64,000 nt of DNA from Sphingomonas ginsengisoli An et al. 2013 (GTDB taxonomy: Bacteria; Pseudomonadota; Alphaproteobacteria; Sphingomonadales; Sphingomonadaceae), in NCBI RefSeq assembly GCF_009363895.1, contig NZ_CP045434.1, positions 2,498,501 to 2,562,500 on the forward strand, read 5' to 3'. Shown here piece after piece: positions 40,216 to 49,900 of the stretch. The notes under the pieces were generated by a model. It was given only the letters and a program-made list of their open reading frames with translations. It was not told the DNA's origin and ran no database searches. The position numbers were made by a program, and so were the translations under genes. Numbering within the stretch: position 1 is the first letter of the stretch; every line of letters starts with the position of its first letter.

Positions 40216-41886
40216 ATGCCCAGTGAACTCGACCAACGCTACGATGCGGTGTTGGCGGCGGTCACGGGTCCGGGCGGGCGGATCGTCACGGGCGAGGACG
40301 CGCTGGGGCGAACGGTGGTCACCAACTTCCCGCCGACGCTGCCGGGCTTCTTCAAGGCCTTCTGCGGGCTGAACGGTGCGGTCGAGGCGGTGGTCGCGGG
40401 GGACGAGCGGCTGACCTTCGCCGAGCTCGACCGCGTCTCGGACGAACTGGCGCGGGCGCTGGTCCACATTCACGGGATCGAGAAGGGCGACCGGGTCGGC
40501 ATTGCGATGCGCAATTGCCCGAGTTGGATCGTCAGCCACATGGCGATCCTCAAGGCCGGCGGCGTGTCGACCCTGCTCAACGGCTGGTGGCAGGGACATG
40601 AGATGGCCCATGCGCTCGAGTTGACCGAGCCCAGGCTGATCATCGCCGACACCCAGCGTGCGACGCGGATGGCGGCGGCGTGCGGCAAGTGGCCGACGGT
40701 GGCGCTGCCGATCGAGCAGCCGATCGGCGAGGCGCTGGCGCCGTTGCTCGGCGATGAGGTCGCCGCCGACGCCCCGCTGCCTGAGCTGTCGCCGACCGAC
40801 GACGCGACCATCCTGTTCACCTCGGGCTCGACCGGCGAGGCCAAGGGCGCGGTGTCTACGCACGGCGCGGTGACCCAGGCGGTCTACACCTATGCGACCA
40901 GCCTGATGTGCCTGCTCGGCATCCTCGAGAGCCTGGGCGAGGGCCCCAAGAACCCGCCGCGGACGCTGGTCAGCGTGCCCTTCTTCCACGTCACCGGCGA
41001 AATCCCGGTGCTGCTCAACAGCTTCGTCATCGGGCGCGGCATGGTACTGATGCCGAAATGGGACGCGGGCGAAGCGCTGCGGCTGATCGAGAAGGAGAAG
41101 ATCACCTACTTCGTCGGAGTCCCGACGATGAGCCTCGAGCTGATGAACCATCCCGAGCGCGACAAGCATGACCTCTCGACGCTGACCGACATCGCCGCCG
41201 GCGGGGCGCCGCGCCCGGTCGCGCACGTCCAGCGCTTGAAGGAGAGCTTCGACACCGCCCAGCCGGCGCTCGGCTACGGGCTGACCGAGACCAACGCGGT
41301 CGGCTGCGGCAATTACTGGGGCAATTACATCGCCAAGCCGGCCTCGACCGGGCGTTCGCTGCCGTTCGTCAAGGTCGCTATCCTCGGGGCCGGCGACGCG
41401 CCGCTGCCGCAGGGCGAGCGGGGCGAGGTCGGGATCAAGGCCGCCGCCAACATCAAGGGCTATTGGAAGAACCCGCTGGCGACCGCCGCTGCCTTCAGCG
41501 CCGACGGCTATATGAAGACCGGCGACATCGGCTATCTCGACGCCGACGGCTATCTGTTCATCGTCGACCGAAAGAAAGACATCATCATCCGCGGCGGCGA
41601 GAATATCAGCGCGGCCGAGGTCGAAGCGGCGATCTACGGCTCCGACCGGGTCGCCGAGGCAGCGGTGTTCGGGGTGCCCGACGAAAGGCTGGGCGAAGTG
41701 CCGATCGCGATCGTCCATCCGGCCGAGGGCGCGGCGTTGAGCGCGGACGAACTGCGCACCTTCCTCGAACCGCGACTGGCGAGCTTCAAGATTCCCGGCC
41801 GCTTCATCATCGCCGACCAGCCGCTGCCGCGGCTCGGCACCGGCAAGATCGACCGTGTCGCGCTGAAAGCGCAGTTCGCCGCCTGA
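40216..41886 (+). CDS. Class I adenylate-forming acyl-CoA synthetase
   Basis: A 556-residue AMP-binding ligase. The P-loop ILFTSGSTGEAKGAVSTHGA, the GYGLTETNAVGCG motif, the hinge region YMKTGDIGYLDADGYLFIVD and RKKDIIIRGGENIS are intact. The C-terminal catalytic Lys lies in RLGTGKIDRVALK. It activates a carboxylic acid as acyl-AMP and then acyl-CoA; chain length cannot be told from sequence. First of four closely spaced rightward genes ending with acetoacetyl-CoA reductase. Divergent from lgt. Confidence 0.93.
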   Translation: MPSELDQRYDAVLAAVTGPGGRIVTGEDALGRTVVTNFPPTLPGFFKAFCGLNGAVEAVVAGDERLTFAELDRVSDELARALVHIHGIEKGDRVGIAMRNCPSWIVSHMAILKAGGVSTLLNGWWQGHEMAHALELTEPRLIIADTQRATRMAAACGKWPTVALPIEQPIGEALAPLLGDEVAADAPLPELSPTDDATILFTSGSTGEAKGAVSTHGAVTQAVYTYATSLMCLLGILESLGEGPKNPPRTLVSVPFFHVTGEIPVLLNSFVIGRGMVLMPKWDAGEALRLIEKEKITYFVGVPTMSLELMNHPERDKHDLSTLTDIAAGGAPRPVAHVQRLKESFDTAQPALGYGLTETNAVGCGNYWGNYIAKPASTGRSLPFVKVAILGAGDAPLPQGERGEVGIKAAANIKGYWKNPLATAAAFSADGYMKTGDIGYLDADGYLFIVDRKKDIIIRGGENISAAEVEAAIYGSDRVAEAAVFGVPDERLGEVPIAIVHPAEGAALSADELRTFLEPRLASFKIPGRFIIADQPLPRLGTGKIDRVALKAQFAA

Positions 41887-41893
41887 TGCGCGC

Positions 41894-43855
41894 ATGAAGG
41901 TCGATCGCCGCACGCTGCTGATCGGCGGCGGGGCCGGAGTTGGGCTGGTCGTCGCCTGGGGGCTGTGGCCGCGGCGCTTCACGCCCGACCTGCCGTTGGC
42001 CAAGGGCGAACGCGCCTTCAACGCCTTCCTCAAGATCGCGCCCTCGGGGCTGGTGACGGTGGCCGTGCCGCAGGTCGAGCATGGGCAGGGGGTGTGGACC
42101 GCCTTGCCGCAATCGCTCGCCGACGAGTTGGGTGCCGACTGGAAGCGGGTCGCGGTGATCCCGGCGCCGGCGGGGCACGCCTATGACAATGCGCTGGCGG
42201 GGTCGCTCGGCAAGGGGCGCGTGACCGGCGGCGCGACCTCGGTCCGCGCCTTTGGCGATCCGCTGCGCCAAGCAGGCGCGACTGCGCGGGCGATGCTGTG
42301 CGCCGCGGCGGCGGCTCGGTGGGGCGTCAGCGCCAGGGACTGCGACACCGCCGACGGATATGTCGTCCATGAGGGCCGCAGGCTGGCATTCGGCGAGCTG
42401 GCCGAAGCGGCGGCGGGAGAAAGGGTGCCGACCACTCCGATGTTGCGTGCCCGTCCCGCCGGGCTGGCGATGCAGCCGCTGCCGCGCCTCGACGGCCCGC
42501 CCAAGAGTGACGGCAGCCTCCGCTTCGCCGCCGACATCCGCCTCCCCGGCATGGTCTATGCCGCCGCGCTGATCGGCGAGCGGGTCGAGCGCGACATCCC
42601 CGGGCTACACAGCGGCGACGGCTGGGTCGCGGCGGTCGGGCCGACGAGCTGGGCGGCGCGGCTGATGCTCGCCAAGGCGGCGCCGGCGTTCCGCACCACC
42701 CGCCTCGACGACCGCGGCATCGAGCTCGCCATGGCCGCCGCGCTCGAGGGCGAGGAATTGCCGCCGCTGACCGGCCGCACTGTCACCGCCGACTATCGGA
42801 TGGCCGCCGTCCCCCATCTCGCGCTCGAGAGCCCAAGCGCCACCGCACGGTGGACCGACGGTCGGCTCGAACTATGGGCGGGGACCCAACGCCCCGACGA
42901 GACGCTGGCGGGCAGCGGCTCGGCGCCCGGCTCGCACCTCTACCCGCTGCCGGTCGGCGGTCCCGACCATCGGCTGTGGAGCAATGAGGCGGCGCCGATC
43001 GCCGCCGCGCTGGCGCGCACGCTCGGACGCCCGGTGCAGGTGACGCTAAGCCCGGCGCACGCCCGCGCGATCGACCCGGTGCTTGCGCCGGCGCAGGCTC
43101 GTTTCCGCGCCCAGCTCGGCCCCGACAACCGGCTGCTTGCCTGGGTTGGGCGGGTGGTCGGGAGCGCGGCGGTGGCGATCCCCTACACGGTGCCGCAGGT
43201 CGACCTGCGGCTGGTCGACCCGGCGCTCAAGCTGCGCACAGGACCCTTGCGCGGGGGTGAGGAACTGTTCGGCGTATTCTCCCGCGAAAGCTTCGTCGAC
43301 GAACTGGCGCGGCAGAGCGGGTTCGAGCCGCTCGCCTTCCGGGTCGCGATGCTCGGCGGCCATCCGCGGTTGGCGCGGGTGCTGACCACCGCCGCGGCGC
43401 TGGGCGGCTGGGACGGCGGCGGGGCGGGCAGCACGCTCGGCCTCGCGGTGCATAGCGCCTACGGCAGCCACGCCGCTTTGCTCGCCAGCGCGACGGTCGG
43501 CAGCGACGGACAGGTGGCGGTCGATCGGCTGGTCTGTGCGGTCGACTGCGGGCGGGTCGTCAATCCGCAGCTTGTCGGCCAGCAAGTCGAATCCGCGCTC
43601 CTCGCGGGACTGGCCTACGCCCGCACGGCGGTGCCGAGCTTCAGCGACGGCCTGCTTCGCGGCGGTGGCGGCCGCGCCGGCAGAATGGCCGGGGTGCCGC
43701 GCATCGGGGTCGAGGTCATTCCGAGCGCCGCCACCCCTGGGGGGCTGAGCGGCCTTGCGGTTCCTCTCCTCGCGCCAGCTGTCGCAAATGCCGTAGCGGC
43801 GGCGAGCGGCAGGCGCTTGCGCGCGCTTCCGTTCGACCCGATGGCGGCGGCATGA
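41894..43855 (+). CDS. Molybdopterin-binding subunit of xanthine-dehydrogenase family, degenerate active site
   Basis: A 653-residue IorB-like protein. A twin-arginine signal (DRRTLLIGGGAGVGLVVAWG) predicts export as a folded holoenzyme. Family motifs VEHGQGVWTALPQSLADELG, GGATSVRAF and AVDCGRVVNPQLVGQQVESA are present. The usual C-terminal motif GVGEPG, which supplies the catalytic glutamate, reads GGLSGLAVPLLAPAVANAV here, with no Glu at that place. It is also shorter than typical IorB proteins (about 720-750). The [2Fe-2S] partner gene is at 33607-34095. It is 8 bp from the synthetase gene and overlaps hemH by 4 bp. Activity is doubtful. Confidence 0.87.
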   Translation: MKVDRRTLLIGGGAGVGLVVAWGLWPRRFTPDLPLAKGERAFNAFLKIAPSGLVTVAVPQVEHGQGVWTALPQSLADELGADWKRVAVIPAPAGHAYDNALAGSLGKGRVTGGATSVRAFGDPLRQAGATARAMLCAAAAARWGVSARDCDTADGYVVHEGRRLAFGELAEAAAGERVPTTPMLRARPAGLAMQPLPRLDGPPKSDGSLRFAADIRLPGMVYAAALIGERVERDIPGLHSGDGWVAAVGPTSWAARLMLAKAAPAFRTTRLDDRGIELAMAAALEGEELPPLTGRTVTADYRMAAVPHLALESPSATARWTDGRLELWAGTQRPDETLAGSGSAPGSHLYPLPVGGPDHRLWSNEAAPIAAALARTLGRPVQVTLSPAHARAIDPVLAPAQARFRAQLGPDNRLLAWVGRVVGSAAVAIPYTVPQVDLRLVDPALKLRTGPLRGGEELFGVFSRESFVDELARQSGFEPLAFRVAMLGGHPRLARVLTTAAALGGWDGGGAGSTLGLAVHSAYGSHAALLASATVGSDGQVAVDRLVCAVDCGRVVNPQLVGQQVESALLAGLAYARTAVPSFSDGLLRGGGGRAGRMAGVPRIGVEVIPSAATPGGLSGLAVPLLAPAVANAVAAASGRRLRALPFDPMAAA

Positions 43856-44859
43856 ACCCGCCCGCCGATCATCCCGCCATTCTCCCGCGCAAGGTCGGCG
43901 TGCTGCTGATCAACCTCGGCACCCCAGATGCGCCAGAAGCGCCGGCGGTCCGCCGCTACCTCGCCGAATTCCTTTCCGACCGGCGGGTGGTCGAGATCCC
44001 GCCGCTCGCGTGGAAGCCGATCCTCCACGGCATTATCCTGCGCACCCGCCCGAAAAAGTCGGCGCACGCCTACCAGCAGGTGTGGACCGACGAGGGCAGC
44101 CCGCTCGCCGCGATCACCCGCCGCCAGGCCGAGGCGTTGCAGGCGCGCTGGGGCGAGCGGGTGATGGTCGATTGGGCGATGCGCTATGGCAACCCCGGCA
44201 TCCGCCCGGCGGTCGAGAAACTGTTCGCCGCCGGCTGCGACCGGATCCTCGCCGCGCCGCTCTATCCGCAATATTGCGCCGCCACGACCGCGACCGCCAA
44301 CGACAGCCTGTTCGGCTATCTTGCCGAATTGCGCTGGCAACCGGCGCTCCGGACGCTTCCGCCCTATCATGACGACCCCGCCTATATCGGCGCGCTGAAG
44401 GCGAGCCTCGAGCGGCAGCTCGGCGCGCTCGACTTCGCTCCCGACCGGCTGCTGCTGAGCTTCCACGGGATGCCCGAGCGGACGCTCATGCTCGGCGATC
44501 CCTATCATTGCCACTGCCGCAAGACCGCGCGGCTGGTGGGTGAGCAGCTTTCCATTCCGACCGACACCGCGTTCCAGTCGCGGTTCGGGCGCGCCAAGTG
44601 GCTCGAGCCCGCGACCGAGACCGTGCTCGCCGCCTATCCGGGGCAGGGGGTCAGGAAGCTGGCGATCGCCGCGCCGGGCTTCTCGGCTGACTGCATCGAG
44701 ACGATCGAGGAGCTCGGCATCCGCGGCAAGGAGACGTTCGCGTCCTCCGGCGGCACCCACTTCGCGCGGCTCGACTGCCTCAACGACAGTGCGGAAGGGA
44801 TGGATATGCTCGACACCATCCTCAGCCGTGAACTTGCGGGCTGGGTGCCGCCTGCCTAA
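43852..44859 (+). CDS. hemH: Ferrochelatase
   Basis: A 335-residue enzyme inserting Fe2+ into protoporphyrin IX, the last step of haem synthesis. Signatures are KVGVLLINLGTPDAPEAPAV, PLYPQYCAATTATANDSLFG, LLLSFHGMPERTLMLGDPYH with the catalytic His, and APGFSADCIETIEELGI with the C-terminal conserved Cys. It overlaps the molybdopterin-subunit gene by 4 bp (ATGA). No association between haem synthesis and that subunit is known to me. Confidence 0.96.
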   Translation: MNPPADHPAILPRKVGVLLINLGTPDAPEAPAVRRYLAEFLSDRRVVEIPPLAWKPILHGIILRTRPKKSAHAYQQVWTDEGSPLAAITRRQAEALQARWGERVMVDWAMRYGNPGIRPAVEKLFAAGCDRILAAPLYPQYCAATTATANDSLFGYLAELRWQPALRTLPPYHDDPAYIGALKASLERQLGALDFAPDRLLLSFHGMPERTLMLGDPYHCHCRKTARLVGEQLSIPTDTAFQSRFGRAKWLEPATETVLAAYPGQGVRKLAIAAPGFSADCIETIEELGIRGKETFASSGGTHFARLDCLNDSAEGMDMLDTILSRELAGWVPPA

Positions 44860-44884
44860 GCCCCTCCTTTGGAGGAGATACAGC

Positions 44885-45607
44885 ATGGCCCGAGTAGCAA
44901 TCGTGACCGGCGGCAGCCGCGGCATTGGCGAGGCGATCAGCATCGCGCTCAAGAATGCCGGGATGATCGTCGCCGCCAATTACGCCGGCAATGACGAGCG
45001 CGCCAAGGCGTTCACCGGGCGCACCGGCATCCGCGCCTTCAAGTGGGACGTCAGCGACTATGACGCCTGCCAGGCCGGCGTCCGCCAGATCGAGGAGGAG
45101 CTCGGGCCCGTCGACGTGCTGGTCAACAACGCCGGCATCACCCGCGACACGACGATGAAGCGGATGGACCATGCCAAGTGGCAGGAGGTGATCGACACCA
45201 ATCTGGGCGGGTGCTTCAACATGGCCAAGGCGGTGTGGGAAGGGATGACCAGCCGCAGCTACGGACGGATCGTCAACATCGGCTCGATCAACGGGCAGGC
45301 GGGTCAATACGGCCAGGTCAATTACGCCGCCGCCAAGTCGGGCATCCACGGCTTCACCAAGGCGCTGGCGCAGGAAGGTGCGCGCAGCGGCATCACCGTC
45401 AACGCGATCGCCCCGGGCTATATCGACACCGACATGGTCGCCGCGGTGCCCGAGGAAGTGCTGGGCAAGATCGTCGCCAAGATTCCCGTCGGCCGGCTCG
45501 GCAAGGCCGAGGAGATCGCCCGCGGGGTCGCCTTCCTGTGCGACGTCAACGGCGGCTTCATCACCGGTTCGACCCTGTCGATCAACGGCGGGCAGCACAT
45601 GTACTGA
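44885..45607 (+). CDS. phbB: Acetoacetyl-CoA reductase
   Basis: A 240-residue short-chain dehydrogenase. TGGSRGIGEAIS is the NADP-binding turn, NNAGITRD follows, and the catalytic set is Ser in NIGSINGQAGQYGQ with YAAAKSG. The C-terminal GGFITGSTLSINGGQHMY is characteristic of PhbB proteins, which make (R)-3-hydroxybutyryl-CoA for polyhydroxybutyrate. A GGAGGAG site precedes the ATG. No PHA synthase or thiolase gene is in the window. Confidence 0.93.
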   Translation: MARVAIVTGGSRGIGEAISIALKNAGMIVAANYAGNDERAKAFTGRTGIRAFKWDVSDYDACQAGVRQIEEELGPVDVLVNNAGITRDTTMKRMDHAKWQEVIDTNLGGCFNMAKAVWEGMTSRSYGRIVNIGSINGQAGQYGQVNYAAAKSGIHGFTKALAQEGARSGITVNAIAPGYIDTDMVAAVPEEVLGKIVAKIPVGRLGKAEEIARGVAFLCDVNGGFITGSTLSINGGQHMY

Positions 45608-45747
45608 GCGACGCGCCGAGCGCAGCGAAGCCCGCCACGGCGGGCAAGCTGCGCGAGAGACGCGGAGCGCCGGCCGGCCTGCGGCGTTGAACGCCGACAG
45701 GACCGACGCAGCGGATTTACTCCGCTGCGGCCCGCTAGGATGAACTC

Positions 45748-45990
45748 TTGCCCGAAACCCTCACCTACGCCCCGCCGGTCAAGCGCAGCGTGCTCGTCGC
45801 CGGCCACCAGACCAGCGTCAGCCTGGAGCCTCTGTTCTGGCGCGCGCTCGAGGTGGCGGCGGCGGACATGGCATTGCCGGTCAACGCGCTGGTCGCGCTG
45901 ATCGACGAGGAAAGGCTGAAGGTGAGCGAGCCGCCCAACCTGACGTCGGCCTTGCGTCAGTGGCTATTCGGACGCGCGCTCGGGAATTGA
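45748..45990 (+). CDS. Ribbon-helix-helix domain protein
   Basis: An 80-residue protein starting at a TTG. RSVLVAGHQTSVSLEPLFWR, then ALEVAAADMALPVNALVALI is the RHH_4 fold: a strand, then helices that dimerise and bind DNA. The C-terminus is DEERLKVSEPPNLTSALRQW. The regulated genes are unknown. It stands alone between phbB and an inverted repeat. Confidence 0.82.
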   Translation: MPETLTYAPPVKRSVLVAGHQTSVSLEPLFWRALEVAAADMALPVNALVALIDEERLKVSEPPNLTSALRQWLFGRALGN

Positions 45991-46003
45991 GAGACTGAAA
46001 ACC

Positions 46004-46094
46004 CGCTCGTCCTGAGCGGAGGCCGCTAGGCCGTAGTCAAAGGGCGCATCGCGAATCGCCCTTCGACTTCGCTACGCTTCGCTCAGGACGAGCG
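46004..46094. repeat. Large inverted repeat (REP-like)
   Basis: CGCTCGTCCTGAGCG (46004-46018) and CGCTCAGGACGAGCG (46080-46094) are perfect reverse complements around a 61-bp interior that holds a second pair, AGGGCG/CGCCCT. The layout is like intergenic REP-type elements. It lies 8 bp from the ATP-grasp stop codon. Confidence 0.75.
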
Positions 46095-46098
46095 ACAC

Positions 46099-46956
46099 TT
46101 AGCCTGCTGCGCGCAGGATCGCCTCGGCGAACCGGGGTTTCGCTTCCTCGGCGCAATGCAGGAACAACGCCGGTTCGATCAGCTCGAGCTCGATCACCTG
46201 CAGCGCGCCGTCCAGCCCTTCGACCAGATCGACCCGCGCATAGGTGGCCTCGCCCGGCGCGAGCGCGAGTGCGGCCTTGGCCAGTGCGAGCGCGCCCGCG
46301 GGCGGGTCGCACGCCAGCGTCTCACCGCCGAAGTTGGGCTGGACCCGAAAGTCACCGCCGACCGGGCGCTTGACGACCGTGTGGCTGAGCTCGCCGCCGA
46401 ACAGGATGAGCGAATATTCGCCGGTGGTCTGGATGGTCGGCAGCCACGGCTGGATCAGCATCCGCTGGCCGTGGACGTCCTCCGGCACGTGCGCCGCCTC
46501 GCCCTCGCGCAACCGATAGGTACCCGACGCGCCGGCCGAGACCGGCGGCTTGATCACCACCTGATCGGTGCCGAGCGTCCCGAACGCCGCCGCCAGCGCC
46601 GCTTCGTTCAGATGATCGACCTCGAGCGTCGGCACGGTCGGCACTCCCGCCGCGCCGAGCTGTTTAAGATACACTTTGTCGCTGTTCCAGCGCAGCAGCG
46701 CCGCCGGATTGATCACCCGCTTCGCCTCACGCTCGGCGCGGTCGAGGAAGGCGAGCCACTCGGGATATTGGAGATGGTAGCCCCAGGCGACCAGCGGCAG
46801 CACTGCGTCGAAGCCGGCAAGGTCGCCGGCCTGCGACCACGGCCGCGCGGTCACCTCCGCCCCCGCCTCGCGCAGCGCGCCTGACTGGACGTCGAAAGCC
46901 CAGCCGAACTCCTCCGGATAGGCGGGGTCCGGGGTCAGCAGCAGCAAATGCGGCAT
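46099..46956 (-). CDS. ATP-grasp family protein
   Basis: A 285-residue ATP-grasp protein: MPHLLLLTPDPAYPEEFGWA opens an N-terminal Rossmann-like part, then WNSDKVYLKQLGAAGVPTVP, GTDQVVIKPPVSAGASGTYR with the ATP-binding Lys, and ARVDLVEGLDGALQVIELEL with metal-binding residues near the C-terminus. It resembles small RimK/glutathione-synthetase-like ligases; the substrates are unknown. It overlaps the glutamate dehydrogenase stop by 1 bp (TGATG), so the two genes are co-transcribed. Confidence 0.85.
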   Translation of the reverse strand: MPHLLLLTPDPAYPEEFGWAFDVQSGALREAGAEVTARPWSQAGDLAGFDAVLPLVAWGYHLQYPEWLAFLDRAEREAKRVINPAALLRWNSDKVYLKQLGAAGVPTVPTLEVDHLNEAALAAAFGTLGTDQVVIKPPVSAGASGTYRLREGEAAHVPEDVHGQRMLIQPWLPTIQTTGEYSLILFGGELSHTVVKRPVGGDFRVQPNFGGETLACDPPAGALALAKAALALAPGEATYARVDLVEGLDGALQVIELELIEPALFLHCAEEAKPRFAEAILRAAG

Positions 46957-49900
46957 CAGCGCGACAGCAGGATCCGCGCCTGGTTGGCGATCTGGGCGAG
47001 CATCGGCACCGTCGGATTGGCGCTGGCGCGGGCGCGGGCGACGACTTCGCGGAACTGCTCTATCCGCGGAGCATGGCGCTCGCACCAGCGCTCGACCGCC
47101 GCCTCGGGATCGTCGCCGCGGCTGCGCGACAGCCAGTCGAGCCGGAGCTGCTCGAACTCGCGCGCGAGGCCGGCGACGAGCAGCCGCTCCCACTGGTCGG
47201 CGGGGGCGAAGCGGCCGATCTGCCCGGTCGCCCAGTCGATCCCCAGCGCTTCGCCCAGGCGGACGTAGGCGTGGGCGATCTTGAGCTCGTCGGTGTCCTT
47301 ACGGGCGGCGAGCGCGGCGATGCCGAACACGCCGTCCAATTCGAACAGCTTGACCATCCCGCGGGTGATCTCGGGGCTCGCGCCCAGGGCCTGCAGCCGC
47401 TCGCGCCGCTCCCCGGCCTCGTGCCGCACTTCCTCGCGGATGATGTAGCGCGCGGCCGAATTGACCTTGCTCATCCCCGGTTCGAGCAGCGCGACCAGCT
47501 TCGACAGGCTGGTCTCGCCGCCGCCGGCGCGGAGGATGTCGGCGATGTGCGCGCGGATGCTGACCGCGGCGAGGCTGAACAGCTCGAGCCGGGCGTTCTC
47601 GGTCAGGTCGGCGCCGTCGATCCGGTCCCACAGCACGCGCAGCTGGAGCAGATGTTCGGCGGCGAGAAACGCCACTACCACCTGCGCGAGGCTGGCCCCT
47701 TCCTCCTCGGTCATGTCGAGCGCGGTGCTCGGCCCGAGGCGGTTGACGAAGCGGTTGGCGACCTTGGTCGCGACGATCTCGTGACGCAGTCGGTGGGCGA
47801 GGATCGCCTCGCGGTGGGCGCGGCGCATTGCCGACGGGAAGGCCTCGAGCAGTTGCGGCTGGAGCAACGGATCGTCGGCCAGCGGCTTCTTCTCGGCCGC
47901 TGCCTGAAGCGCGATCTTGGACAGGCTGATCAGCACGCTCAATTCGGGGCGGGTCAGCCCGCGGCCGTCGCTGGCACGGCGCAACAATTGCTCCGACCCG
48001 TCGAGCCCTTCGACCCGGCGGTCGAGCCGGCCGCTCGCCTCGAGCAGTTCGAGCGTGCGGACCTGGCTGGGCAACGCCGCCACCCCGCCATGCTCGGCGA
48101 TTGAGATCGCCAGCGTCTGCAGCCGGTTGTCCTCGAGCACGAGCTGGCCGACGTCGTCGGTCATCCGCGCGAGCAGCAGGTTGCGGTCGTGTTCGGACAG
48201 GCGCCCCTCGCGCATCTCGCGGTTGAGGGGGATCTTGATGTTGACCTCATTATCCGAGCAATCGACGCCCGCCGAATTGTCGATGAAGTCGGTGTTGCAG
48301 CGGCCGCCGCCCAATGCGAACTCGATCCGCGCGGCCTGGGTGATGGCAAGGTTGGCGCCCTCGCCGATGACCTTGGCCTTGATCTCGCTGGCGTCGACCC
48401 GAAGCGCGTCGTTGGTGGGATCGCCGACGCTGCTGTTGGCCTGGGTCGAGGCCTTCACATAGGTGCCGATCCCGCCGAACCAGATGAGGTCGACCGGCGC
48501 CTTCAGGATCGCGTTGATGAGGCTGGTCGGGTCGATCGTCTCGGCCTCGATGGAGAGTGCCTCGCGCGCTTCCTTGCTGAGACGGATCGACTTCTCGGTC
48601 CGCGGGACGATCATCCCGCCGGGGCTCAGTTCCTTGCGGTTGTAATCGTCCCAGCTCGACCGCGGCAGCTCGAACAACCGCTGGCGCTCACGCCAGGCGT
48701 CGGCGGGATCGGGATTGGGATCGATGAAGATGTGGCGGTGATCGAAGGCGGCCACCAGCTTGAGACACTTGCTGAGCAGCATGCCGTTGCCGAACACGTC
48801 GCCCGACATGTCGCCGCAGCCGACCACGCGCACCGGCGACGACTGGATGTCGGTGCCCATCTCACGGAAGTGCCGCTGGACCGAGATCCACGCGCCCTTT
48901 GCGGTGATTCCCATCGCCTTGTGGTCGTAGCCGTTCGAGCCGCCGCTGGCGAAGGCATCGCCGAGCCAGAAACCGTGCTCGAGCGCGATCTGGTTGGCGA
49001 CGTCGGAGAAGGTCGCCGTGCCCTTGTCGGCGGCGACCACAAAATAGGGATCGTCGCCGTCGTGGATGACGACCTGCTCGGGGTGGACGACCTTATCGTC
49101 GACGATGTTGTCGGTGACCGACAGGAGCGAACGGATGAAGATCCGGTAGCTCTCGGTCCCCTCGGCCAGCCAGGCGTCGCGGTTGACCGACGGCGGCAGC
49201 TGCTTGGGATAGAAGCCGCCCTTGGCCCCGGTCGGGACGATGACCGCATTCTTGACTAGCTGGGCCTTCATCAGGCCGAGGATCTCGGTGCGGAAATCGT
49301 CGCGCCGGTCGGACCAGCGCAGGCCGCCGCGGGCGACCGGGCCGCCGCGCAGGTGGATGCCCTCGACGCGGGGTGAGTAGACCCAGATCTCGCGGTAGGG
49401 GATCGGCGCCGGCAGCCCCGGGACCTTGGTCGGGTCGAGCTTGAACGCCAGCGCTTCGGCCGCCGCCGGGGCGAAGGCGTTGGTGCGGAGCGTGGCGGCG
49501 ACCACCGCGCGGAACAGCCGCAGGATGCGGTCGTCGTCGATCGCCTTGACCGTGGTCAGCGCGTCGTCGAACGAATCGTTGGCCTTGGCGACCTCGGCGT
49601 CGCGGTCGGCGCGGCTGGCGGGATCGTGGGCGGCGTTGAACCAGCGAATGAGCGCGCGGGTCGCGCCGGGCGAGCGGCGCAGCGCCTCGACGATGGTCAG
49701 CAGGCCGTAGGCGACGCCGGTCTGGCGCAGATAGCGGAACCATGCGCGCAGCCACACCACCGGCTGCGGGTCGAGCCCGGCGAGCAGCACGAGCTGGTTG
49801 AACTCGTCATTCTCGGCGCGGCCTTCGAGGACGGCGCCGATCGCGGTCTCGATCACCTCGGCGCGGGCGAGCAGCGCCTCGGTGCCGTGGCCGTCGGGAA

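Noticed and set aside
40141..42033. 630-codon open frame on the minus strand
   Set aside because: Antisense to the acyl-CoA synthetase gene, with no recognisable protein features.
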